Shown in pieces: positions 1-5,093 of a DNA stretch of 5,093 nucleotides; within the stretch, counting starts at the first letter, position 1, and each line of letters starts with the position of its first letter. Origin of the DNA: Flavipsychrobacter stenotrophus (GTDB lineage Bacteria; Bacteroidota; Bacteroidia; Chitinophagales; Chitinophagaceae); NCBI GenBank assembly GCA_947372365.1, contig CANBTK010000223.1, forward strand, positions 1-5,093, in the 5' to 3' direction. The notes below the pieces were generated by a model. The model saw only the letters and a list, made by a program, of their open reading frames with translations, did no database searches and was not told the DNA's origin. Made by a program: the position numbers and the translations under genes.

Positions 1-1581
1 GCCCGAAAAATTGAAGGAGGGTGCAAAGGCATCCATGCTCGTTTTAAGGGCCTGTTCTGCTAAAACCCTATCGGTAATATCAACCCCATAGCCAATAACC
101 ATATCTACCTCGCCAGTACTGCTTAGTATAGGCGAAAAGCACCTTAACATATAACCCGGGCTGCCATCCTCAAGCACTACTTCATCTGTCCACTCTACTT
201 TTTTCTTATCTGTTAATGCCGTATCAAAAAAGCCAATCCACCTCTCCACCTGCTCGTTGGCTGTATTCTGCTTTTCATGGATTTCCCGTAGCGTTTTGCC
301 CATGCACCATTCCCTAAACTCATCGTCATTAATGCTGTTGGGGTTTATGTATAAGAAGCGCCCCATGTTATCAACCGCATTGATATTGGTAGGCATGCTG
401 GTAAGGATATGCTCGTAAAACAGGCGTTGTTTTTCAAACTCCTTATCAATGTTTTTCTGAGCTGTAATATCCGTAAATTTCCATATCTCGCCTTTATACC
501 CTTCCCGGAAGTCAAGTGGTATATAGTCCCTGCTCACAATGCGCCCATCGGCCATGTTAAGCTCCTCATTGAGCACCATCTCCCTGGCCCTGGCGATTTC
601 TTCAACCCGCGCTACAAATGCATCAGGGTCTTGATAGAGTAACTTATCCTCCTGTATACTTTTGTCGCCATCAGCGCCAATAATCTGACCCTTGTTTTTT
701 ACCGCAGAATGCCGGTTACAAAATGCATGATTGGTGAAAACTATTTTCTTATGCTCATCGGTAACTATAATGGCTGAAGGCAGGCTATCAATAAGCTTCA
801 GCAGCAGGTTCAGGTTAGACTGGTGTTCGAGTTCCATTGACTTGCGCCTGTCAATGTCAATGTGCGTACCTATAAAGCGCAGTGGCGTGCCATCCTCTGC
901 TTTTGCAGCAATGATGCCCCTGCTCAGTATCCATTTATAAGAGCCGTCTTTGCACCTGTAGCGCAATTCCGCCACATAGTTACTCGCTTCCCCACTAAGG
1001 TGCCTTGTAAAACTTTGGTGGGCAACGCTATAATCGTCGGGGTGAATTTTTGAGTACCAGTCTTCTACCGTTACAATTTCGCCTGCGTTGTAGCCAAAAA
1101 TCTCATGCCATTTAGGCGAGAAAAATATGCGCCCGGCAGTAATATGCATATCCCATATGCCATCGCCTGCGGCATCCAGCGCCAGTTTCCATTTGTCATC
1201 TACTAACTCCGGATGCCTTGCTTGCTGCAATATTTCGCTGGTAAGGAATAAGTAATTTTTATCGGGGTGGCATAATACAACCCTAATACTGTAGGTGACA
1301 GGAAGCCCGTCGGCGCCTATTGTGGTGTACTCTACGCTTTTGCTTTCCCCTGTCTTGAAGCCGGCTTCAATCAATTCTTCCGACCGCGCAAACACAGTAT
1401 TGTTGCGCACATCGGAAATTTTCTTTCCTACGAACTCGGACGGAGGCACATTAAACATGGCCCCGGGGCGGTCCCAAATAGCCGAAATAACATGGCTGCT
1501 AGCCACCTCCACCACCCTGTGCGCCACCTGAAGCAGGGTTTCTACTATTATGCCACGGGTATGAAGGGCTGCTTCGTTCAT
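1..1581 (-). CDS. Multi-PAS sensor protein, probable histidine kinase (N-terminal 527 residues, 3' end outside window)
   Basis: The reading frame is open without a stop from the ATG at 1581-1579 to the left edge. No signal peptide or membrane segment is visible, so it should be a cytoplasmic sensor. Tandem PAS domains are recognisable. A degenerate one spans roughly residues 11-120. A classical PAS_3-type domain spans about 130-245, with GDGIWD, FSPKWHEIFGY, IHPDD, KDGSYKWILSRG and a closing IGTHIDIDRRK. A third covers about 255-372 (LPSAIIVTDEHKKIVFTN, ending KFTDITAQK). A fourth covers about 384-505 (MPTNINAVDNMGRFLYIN, ending IGYGVDITDR). The last visible residues (MDAFAPSFNFSG) look like the start of a fifth. 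In Bacteroidota such chains usually end in HisKA/HATPase_c domains, but no catalytic domain lies inside the window, so the kinase call is inference. PAS ligands cannot be told from this sequence. The start follows an A/T-rich stretch without a Shine-Dalgarno, as is normal for this phylum. The gene is separated from the upstream epimerase by a terminator, so it is probably its own transcription unit. Confidence 0.85.
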   Translation of the reverse strand, partial: MNEAALHTRGIIVETLLQVAHRVVEVASSHVISAIWDRPGAMFNVPPSEFVGKKISDVRNNTVFARSEELIEAGFKTGESKSVEYTTIGADGLPVTYSIRVVLCHPDKNYLFLTSEILQQARHPELVDDKWKLALDAAGDGIWDMHITAGRIFFSPKWHEIFGYNAGEIVTVEDWYSKIHPDDYSVAHQSFTRHLSGEASNYVAELRYRCKDGSYKWILSRGIIAAKAEDGTPLRFIGTHIDIDRRKSMELEHQSNLNLLLKLIDSLPSAIIVTDEHKKIVFTNHAFCNRHSAVKNKGQIIGADGDKSIQEDKLLYQDPDAFVARVEEIARAREMVLNEELNMADGRIVSRDYIPLDFREGYKGEIWKFTDITAQKNIDKEFEKQRLFYEHILTSMPTNINAVDNMGRFLYINPNSINDDEFREWCMGKTLREIHEKQNTANEQVERWIGFFDTALTDKKKVEWTDEVVLEDGSPGYMLRCFSPILSSTGEVDMVIGYGVDITDRVLAEQALKTSMDAFAPSFNFSG

Positions 1582-1711
1582 AAATAAAAAATTAGCATTG
1601 GCACTTGAGCCAATTGATGTAGGTAAAGCGAACGATATTGCGTACTTCAAGCAAAAAGCTGCTTGATTTTATAGCATAAAACCCAACAAGCAGGGGCTAT
1701 TGCCAATGAAC
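1582..1711 (-). promoter_or_regulatory. Possible structured 5' leader of the multi-PAS gene
   Basis: If transcription starts near 1712, the leader is about 130 nt long and carries two sets of competing short repeats. Set one: TCAAGCA (1647-1653) can pair with TGCTTGA (1660-1666) across a 6-nt loop. The shared segment 1659-1665 can instead pair over 7 bp with CAAGCAG at 1687-1693. Set two: ATTGGC (1597-1602) can pair locally with GCCAAT (1609-1614). Alternatively CATTGGCA (1596-1603) can pair with TGCCAATG (1701-1708) at the very 5' end of the transcript. The last pairing would bring the 5' end to within about 15 nt of the start codon. The repeats are seen directly; any switching role is inference, and stems this short can arise by chance. 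Confidence 0.25.
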
Positions 1712-1716
1712 CTGCA

Positions 1717-1752
1717 CAAATTTAAAAGTATATCGCCGTTTATAACGGCAAA
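1717..1752 (-). promoter_or_regulatory. Candidate promoter of the multi-PAS gene (-7 box TAAATTTG)
   Basis: On the minus strand 1724-1717 reads TAAATTTG, an exact match to the Bacteroidota -7 consensus TAnnTTTG. The only TTTG candidate for a -33 element (1752-1749) lies 24 nt upstream, longer than the usual 19 or so, so the -33 side is weak. The start of transcription would fall near 1712. A 15-bp palindrome (1735-1749) occupies the place where the -33 element would be expected. Confidence 0.35.
1735..1749. repeat. Inverted repeat GCCGTT-TAT-AACGGC, possible operator
   Basis: A perfect 6-bp inverted repeat with a 3-nt centre sits just upstream of the candidate -7 box of the multi-PAS gene. 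It is not followed by a T-run on either strand (A-rich on the plus side, GATATAC on the minus side), so it does not look like an intrinsic terminator. Its position over the poorly matched -33 region fits a binding site for a dimeric regulator. This is inferred from position only. Confidence 0.3.
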
Positions 1753-1799
1753 TTAAAAAAAATCCTGTTTTCAACTGGAACGTGGTACCGTTTAACACG

Positions 1800-1829
1800 A
1801 AAAAGCGCATCCCGTTGTGGAATGCGCTT
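1800..1829 (-). terminator. Rho-independent terminator after the UDP-GlcNAc 2-epimerase gene
   Basis: On the minus strand AAGCGCAT (1829-1822) pairs perfectly with ATGCGCTT (1810-1803), an 8-bp stem. The 11-nt loop can close two further G:C pairs by bulging one base. A run of five T residues (1804-1800) begins within the last two stem bases. The hairpin starts about 33 nt after the epimerase stop codon at 1863. It ends that transcript and separates it from the multi-PAS gene on the same strand. The plus strand lacks a T-run after the stem, so the element works in one direction. Confidence 0.8.
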
Positions 1830-1862
1830 CGCCTAAAAAGTTAGAATAATAACGATGGCCGC

Positions 1863-2960
1863 TTATAGCCCAAACAACGAAATGATGTGCTCAACAATCC
1901 TCGGTGCTGTTTTGCCATCCCACAATTCAGGGATGCCGCCTTTTTTCCAGTTGCCTGAAAAAAGTGTTTCCATTGCAGGGGGTATCGCTTTAGGGTTGGT
2001 GCCTACCAGCTCGTTGGTGCCTATGGTGCAGGTTTCGGGGCGCTCGGTGCTGTCGCGCAATGTCATACATGGCACGCCCATAACGGTTGTTTCTTCGGTG
2101 ATGCCGCCTGAGTCGGTAATAACAGCCTTTGCATTTTTAACCAGGACGTTGAATTCCAGGTAGCCCAATGGCTCTATGACGTGAAGGTTAGGCGCGGCAA
2201 TACCTGCGGCTTCCAGCATTTTGGCAGTACGCGGATGCACAGGGAATACCAATGGCAAACCCTTTGATGAATTGACTATCTCGCCTATCAGCTCTGTTAG
2301 TTTATCCTTAGTATCAACGTTGGCCGGGCGGTGCAGGGTCATGATGATGTAGCCCTTTTCCGTAAGATTGTATTTTTCCCATGCCTCGGGTGCCCGGAAA
2401 CGGGGCATTTGCTTGTAGAGGGTATCAATCATGGTATTGCCCACAAAAAATATCTGCTCCTCTTTTACACCGCTGCGGCGAAGGCTATTGTTGGCAACAT
2501 CTGATGTTGTAAAGAAGTAATCGGTAATAGAATCGGTAACAATGCGGTTTATTTCTTCGGGCATAGTCCAGTCGCCCGACCTTATGCCGGCTTCAACGTG
2601 AGCCACCTTAATATTATTCATTTTCTTAGCTGCGATAGAGCAAGCCATGGTCGATGTGACATCGCCCACTACTATGCACAAATCGCAAGGCTTTTGCATC
2701 AGCAAAGCCTCATAGCCTATCATTATTTTGCCAGCCTGTTCTGCCTGTGTGCCACTGCCTACTTCCAGGTTGTGGTGCGGCGTAGGTATATTGAGCTGCT
2801 CAAAAAAATCGGCGCTCATTTTTTTGTCGTAGTGCTGCCCGGTATGCACCAGCCTGTAGTGTATATCAACACCTTCTTTTTGTTTGGCTTCAATAGCATC
2901 TATTATCGGTGCTATTTTCATGAAATTGGGCCTCGCCCCGGCTATTACGTCTATCAGCAT
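1863..2960 (-). CDS. wecB: UDP-N-acetylglucosamine 2-epimerase, non-hydrolysing
   Basis: This cytoplasmic enzyme interconverts UDP-GlcNAc and UDP-ManNAc and supplies ManNAc-type sugars for surface polysaccharides. At 365 residues it has the family's normal length and is complete. Visible family signatures in order are GARPNFMKIAP (8-18), HTGQHYDKKM (39-48), VGDVTSTMA (98-106), HVEAGIRS (121-128), MPEEINR (133-139), TLHRP (208-212), PVHPRT (240-245), ITDSGGITEE (281-290) and DSTERPET (303-310). The residues matching the E. coli WecB catalytic set (Asp95, Glu117, Glu131, His213) are D100, E123, the E135/E136 pair and H210, so activity is expected. GARPNFMK and LHRPANVD differ from the E. coli forms (GTRPE and HRxEN) and mark a different subfamily, but none of the key residues is lost. 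The ATG at 2960 is the only plausible start: upstream codons reach a stop without another start. No Shine-Dalgarno is visible. The neighbouring Gfo/Idh-type oxidoreductase supports a role in a polysaccharide locus. The symbol wecB (also mnaA) denotes the enzyme family; the pathway it feeds is unknown. Confidence 0.95.
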   Translation of the reverse strand: MLIDVIAGARPNFMKIAPIIDAIEAKQKEGVDIHYRLVHTGQHYDKKMSADFFEQLNIPTPHHNLEVGSGTQAEQAGKIMIGYEALLMQKPCDLCIVVGDVTSTMACSIAAKKMNNIKVAHVEAGIRSGDWTMPEEINRIVTDSITDYFFTTSDVANNSLRRSGVKEEQIFFVGNTMIDTLYKQMPRFRAPEAWEKYNLTEKGYIIMTLHRPANVDTKDKLTELIGEIVNSSKGLPLVFPVHPRTAKMLEAAGIAAPNLHVIEPLGYLEFNVLVKNAKAVITDSGGITEETTVMGVPCMTLRDSTERPETCTIGTNELVGTNPKAIPPAMETLFSGNWKKGGIPELWDGKTAPRIVEHIISLFGL

Positions 2961-3004
2961 ATGTGTGTTAAATAATATGTACTTAGGTTACCTTTATTTG
3001 GGTG

Positions 3005-3035
3005 CAAAGATTAAACTCATTTGCGGACAATCAAA
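3005..3035 (-). promoter_or_regulatory. Candidate promoter of the epimerase gene
   Basis: On the minus strand TTTG (3035-3032) is followed after 19 nt by AATCTTTG (3012-3005). This fits the Bacteroidota layout TTTG-N19-TAnnTTTG, with a single mismatch at the first T of the -7 box. Transcription would start near 3000, about 40 nt before the ATG at 2960. A separate promoter here would let the epimerase be expressed independently of the toxin-antitoxin module. The remaining spacer (2961-3122) shows no gene and no convincing terminator behind the toxin gene. Confidence 0.4.
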
Positions 3036-3122
3036 ATGAACGTTGCATTATGAATGGCTGTTGCTATAGGCTAATACCGGCCCAGCCACCATTTAAGGCA
3101 ATAAAATGTTTAGAGATTATTA

Positions 3123-3542
3123 TTATAATGATACCAATAACAAGGCTTCCAAGGGCAGCAGTACAGGCAGTTGGCTATTAGCAAAACCTTTTTTATCCCG
3201 TGTCACAATTCCCTCAATTGATTGATCCGATATTGCAGTATAATACTGAACAGCATCTTCGAAATCCGAATTTCCTGATGAGAGCGCCAACTTAATTACC
3301 GATTGGGGTACACTGAGAACTTCAGTAAAAGACGAGAGCATAGTTAATTTGTGAATGGCTGCATCGTGGCCTACCGCCTTGCGAATGATGTAGTAGACGT
3401 TATTAAAACATAAAGATGAAACAAATACCTTTATTTCACCGCCTAGTGCCTTTTCAAATAAATCGGCCGCCTGCCGTGAGAATGGTGCCCTATCCGCTAA
3501 AAAATCAATAATAACATTGGTGTCAAAGAACAAATTCTTCAT
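3123..3542 (-). CDS. PIN-domain toxin (VapC-like ribonuclease) of a type II toxin-antitoxin module
   Basis: The 139-residue protein is one PIN domain, a Mg2+-dependent RNase fold used by VapC-type toxins to cut RNA. Visible features are the opening strand FFDTNVIIDFL with metal ligand D7, the helix PFSRQAADLFEKAL, SSLCFNNVYYIIRK (42-55), the acidic cluster DFEDAVQYYTA (D93, E95, D96) and the closing VTRDKKGF (D116). The position where many PIN toxins carry a conserved Glu near residue 45 holds Asn (N47/N48). I recall this as usual in the Bacteroidota members that resemble PF13470, but cannot verify it here. The ATG at 3542 overlaps the antitoxin stop as ATGA (3542-3539), so the two genes are translationally coupled. 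The genetic pairing strongly supports a toxin role; the RNA target cannot be read from sequence. No terminator is evident behind its stop at 3123. Confidence 0.88.
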   Translation of the reverse strand: MKNLFFDTNVIIDFLADRAPFSRQAADLFEKALGGEIKVFVSSLCFNNVYYIIRKAVGHDAAIHKLTMLSSFTEVLSVPQSVIKLALSSGNSDFEDAVQYYTAISDQSIEGIVTRDKKGFANSQLPVLLPLEALLLVSL

Positions 3543-3793
3543 AGACCCAGGTATTTCTTTGCCATCTCCTCGCCTAGCACATCTTTATAATCAGCGCTTT
3601 CCGACAAAGGCACCGAACCTAGCAGTTCCTGTATTGCGGGCGAATAACTACGCCTCGGGCCTCCTGCATTTACGCCCAAACTTTTGAGGTAATTTTCCAC
3701 AATCGCAGACAAGCTGCGGCCGTTCTCCTCCGCATACTTTTTTGCAGCATCAATAACCTCAGCATCAATTGTTAGTGTAACCCGGGCTGTCAT
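3539..3793 (-). CDS. Antitoxin partner of the PIN toxin (ribbon-helix-helix type, DUF6364-like)
   Basis: An 84-residue protein whose N-terminal part, RVTLTIDAEVIDAAKKYA then GRSLSAIVENYLKSL, has the strand-helix-helix pattern of ribbon-helix-helix DNA-binding antitoxins. It resembles the DUF6364 family often paired with PIN toxins in Bacteroidota. Residues after about 40 (RRSYSPAIQELLGSVPLSES, ending EMAKKYLGL) are polar and probably form the toxin-binding tail. It should bind and neutralise the PIN toxin and repress its own promoter as a dimer. I chose the ATG at 3793-3791 over the TTG at 3814 for two reasons. The family usually begins a few residues before the TLTID strand. The TTG lies inside a perfect -7 box (3819-3812), so a transcript from that promoter would not contain it. 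It overlaps the toxin gene by 4 bases. Confidence 0.85.
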   Translation of the reverse strand: MTARVTLTIDAEVIDAAKKYAEENGRSLSAIVENYLKSLGVNAGGPRRSYSPAIQELLGSVPLSESADYKDVLGEEMAKKYLGL

Positions 3794-3794
3794 A

Positions 3795-3828
3795 GCAAAT
3801 ACTTTATTATCCAAATTTAAGCATATTC
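3795..3828. repeat. Imperfect inverted repeat around the antitoxin -7 box, possible autoregulatory operator
   Basis: On the minus strand GAATATGCTT (3828-3819) and AAGTATTTGC (3804-3795) are inverted copies matching at 7 of 10 positions, spaced by 14 nt. They flank the -7 box. Ribbon-helix-helix antitoxins commonly bind paired half-sites over their own promoter. The match is imperfect and the sequence is A/T-rich, so this is a weak candidate. Confidence 0.25.
3812..3819 (-). promoter_or_regulatory. -7 box TAAATTTG of the toxin-antitoxin promoter
   Basis: The minus strand reads TAAATTTG, an exact TAnnTTTG match, predicting transcription start near 3807 and a short leader of about 14 nt to the antitoxin ATG at 3793. 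No good TTG/TTTG -33 element is found at the usual distance. The same octamer precedes the multi-PAS gene. Confidence 0.4.
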
Positions 3829-3843
3829 CCTGATAAAGCCAGC

Positions 3844-3927
3844 CTACGGATTCAATTCAAACAGGTAGTACTCTCTGCCCTGCCCCCTGAAGGGCACAGG
3901 TGCCATTTCAATAAATTTAAAATGCAC
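3844..3927 (-). other. Peptide-like open stretch behind the oxidoreductase stop codons (27 codons from GTG), unknown
   Basis: After the oxidoreductase stop, TAGTAG (3948-3943), the same frame stays open until a TAG at 3846-3844. From a GTG at 3927 it encodes 27 residues, or 20 from the ATG at 3906. The end of the peptide reads FRGQGREYYLFELNP, which looks more like the tail of a real protein than random translation. I do not recognise it. It could be a gene remnant, a very small gene or chance, because open runs of about 33 codons are common. There is no clear ribosome-binding or promoter signal of its own. Confidence 0.15.
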
Positions 3928-3945
3928 CGAAATCAAGGCAAGCTA

Positions 3946-5093
3946 CTACTGCACATCCACCCACCTTCTTTCCATCAGGCTTTCTATAGCTGCGAAGCTG
4001 GCCAACGTGGTATTGATCATATCATCGAATGGGATGAGCGCCGCGCCGCCATTCTTTACCCTGTCTACCAGCAGCTTAAACTGTGCTGCATGGCCTTTGT
4101 CAATAGTTGTCTTAAGTTTTGAAAAACCGTTAAAGCCATAACCTTCGGTAAGCCTGAAGTTGTCGGTAATAAGGGTGCGCTCCTGGGCATATATTTCTAT
4201 GCGCTCTTTGGAGTATGCTTTTGAGCCATTGGCAAAGTAATTGATAACACCTGTACTGCCATTTTCATATTCCAGCAATATTGAGGCATTGTCAGTATTC
4301 GCCTGTGGGTTTACGCCCATGGCGTTCATACATACCGCCTTTATTTTACTGCCAGTAAGGAAGGTGATAAGGTCCATGTAATGGCAGGCCTCGCCTACTA
4401 TGCGGCCGCCGCCTACCTTCATATCGTGCACCCATACGCTTGGGGGAATATTGCCTGCATTCATAGTAGCAATTACATTCATAGGCACATTGCCTACCAG
4501 TTGCTTGGCTTTTTGCATGTGCGGCGAAAAGCGGCGGTTAAACCCTACTGTTAATGTCTTATCGCCTTTGTATGCTGCTATGATGCTGTTTAAATCTTCT
4601 TTGTTGAGGGCAAGTGGCTTTTCTACAAATACATGCTTGCCTGCCGCCAGCGATTCCCGCGCCATGCGGGCATGCTCATTGTGGCGGGTGGTTATTATTA
4701 TAAGGCTTATGTTGGGGTCGGTAAGCATACTGGTATAATCAGTAGTGCTTTGGGCAATCTTATATTTTTTAGCGAGCGTAGTGCCTGTAAGGCCGGCCGC
4801 ACTGGCAATAGAAACCAACGGGGCGCCTATTTCGCCCAGTACCGGCAGCATAGTCATGGCGGTAAAGTTGCCCGCGCCTATGATGCCTATGCCTCCCTTG
4901 CCTGCGTTAAATGCGCCATCATTAATGGTAACCGTTACTGAGCTACTGCTATTTTCGGGGTATTCCATTATGGAAGCAATGGAGGACTGGTTGCTGATGT
5001 TGCCGTAAATTTTCGAGAAATCCTGCAAGGCTATGCGCTCTGTTATCAGCGAGTTCACTTCCAGCTTCCCGGTGGAAATAGCCTGTAGTATAG
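3946..5093 (-). CDS. Two-domain oxidoreductase (zinc alcohol dehydrogenase-like / Gfo-Idh-MocA), C-terminal part
   Basis: The frame is open from the right edge to the stop at 3948-3946, giving 381 visible residues with the 5' end outside the window. The first visible residues (ILQAISTGKLEVNSLITERIALQDF) match the closing segment of medium-chain, zinc-type alcohol dehydrogenases, typically G-K-L-x-V-x-x-L-I-T-x-R. A 40-residue linker follows, then a complete Gfo/Idh/MocA domain. That domain has a Rossmann loop GIGIIGAGN at about visible residues 66-74, EKPLA (157-161) with the family lysine, and GGGRIVGEACHYMDL (227-241) with the likely catalytic His237 and Asp240. This fusion is known as a bi-domain oxidoreductase, often in Bacteroidota polysaccharide loci, and presumably acts on sugar nucleotides with NAD(P). 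The exact substrate is unknown. The GTG at 5058, which would give a 370-residue protein, is internal because the upstream codons are still family sequence. The end (IESLMERRWVDVQ) looks natural, so the C-terminus is complete. Confidence 0.88.
   Translation of the reverse strand, partial: ILQAISTGKLEVNSLITERIALQDFSKIYGNISNQSSIASIMEYPENSSSSVTVTINDGAFNAGKGGIGIIGAGNFTAMTMLPVLGEIGAPLVSIASAAGLTGTTLAKKYKIAQSTTDYTSMLTDPNISLIIITTRHNEHARMARESLAAGKHVFVEKPLALNKEDLNSIIAAYKGDKTLTVGFNRRFSPHMQKAKQLVGNVPMNVIATMNAGNIPPSVWVHDMKVGGGRIVGEACHYMDLITFLTGSKIKAVCMNAMGVNPQANTDNASILLEYENGSTGVINYFANGSKAYSKERIEIYAQERTLITDNFRLTEGYGFNGFSKLKTTIDKGHAAQFKLLVDRVKNGGAALIPFDDMINTTLASFAAIESLMERRWVDVQ

Noticed and set aside
409..1531. 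Short plus-strand open frames opposite the multi-PAS gene
   Set aside because: They are shadows of the PAS coding frame, which is continuous and conserved on the minus strand.
1647..1670. TCAAGCA-loop-TGCTTGA plus TTTT as a plus-strand terminator
   Set aside because: No plus-strand gene leads into it and the stem is A/T-rich; a role in the minus-strand leader fits better, and that too is uncertain.
1855..2163. Plus-strand open frame of 102 codons opposite the epimerase
   Set aside because: It is antisense to a clearly conserved epimerase, its translation has no recognisable motif, and no promoter precedes it.
3063..3090. Possible terminator behind the PIN toxin gene
   Set aside because: Only a 4-bp stem (GGCT/AGCC) can be formed and no T-run follows on the minus strand.
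3050..3362. Repeated TGAATGGCTG at about 3050 and 3352 as a duplication
   Set aside because: A single 10-base match without flanking similarity is within chance for this window.
3793..3814. TTG at 3814 as start of the antitoxin (91 residues)
   Set aside because: It lies within a perfect -7 promoter box, and the extra seven residues are not part of the RHH pattern; the ATG at 3793 is preferred.
3873..3899. Hairpin TGCCCT (3876-3881) / AGGGCA (3891-3896) as terminator after the oxidoreductase
   Set aside because: The stem is only 6 bp with a 9-nt loop, and on the minus strand it is followed by GAGAGTACTACC with no T-run.
4400..5008. Overlapping plus-strand open frames opposite the oxidoreductase
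   Set aside because: They mirror the codon pattern of the conserved minus-strand gene and encode nothing recognisable.
3946..5058. GTG at 5058 as the true start of the oxidoreductase
   Set aside because: The codons upstream stay open to the edge and continue the alcohol-dehydrogenase family sequence, so the gene is 5'-partial.

Overview
The window looks like Bacteroidota (Bacteroidetes) chromosomal DNA. Three things point that way. Start codons lack Shine-Dalgarno sequences and sit in A/T-rich leaders. Octamers match the -7 box TAnnTTTG, twice as exactly TAAATTTG. The protein subfamilies, a RHH/PIN pair and a dehydrogenase fused to a Gfo/Idh/MocA domain, are also typical. The order or genus cannot be fixed from this sequence. 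All genes that can be supported lie on the minus strand, so they are transcribed from right to left.

Layout in transcription order. (1) 5093-3946: the C-terminal part of a two-domain oxidoreductase, with a zinc-alcohol-dehydrogenase-like tail followed by a complete Gfo/Idh/MocA domain. The gene starts outside the window, and the apparent GTG start at 5058 is internal. (2) 3945-3794: a short spacer with an open peptide-like stretch directly behind tandem stop codons, then a -7 box. (3) 3793-3539 and 3542-3123: a type II toxin-antitoxin module, a ribbon-helix-helix-type antitoxin overlapping a PIN-domain (VapC-like) toxin by ATGA. (4) 3122-2961: spacer with a likely promoter. (5) 2960-1863: a full-length non-hydrolysing UDP-N-acetylglucosamine 2-epimerase (wecB/mnaA type), followed by a clear intrinsic terminator at 1800-1829. 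(6) 1802-1582: spacer with a palindrome, a -7 box and a possible structured leader. (7) 1581-1: the first 527 residues of a soluble multi-PAS signalling protein, probably a sensor histidine kinase, that runs off the left edge.

The oxidoreductase and the epimerase are both sugar-nucleotide or polysaccharide biosynthesis genes. The likely reading is that the window shows the end of a capsule, O-antigen or exopolysaccharide locus. The toxin-antitoxin module is wedged between its last two genes, and an unrelated multi-PAS sensor follows the terminator. No RNA genes, insertion sequences or CRISPR arrays were seen. The least ordinary signals are non-coding. One is the leader of the PAS gene, where two pairs of short repeats could form mutually exclusive hairpins. 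Another is the -7 box lying across the apparent upstream start of the antitoxin, which moves its start to 3793.
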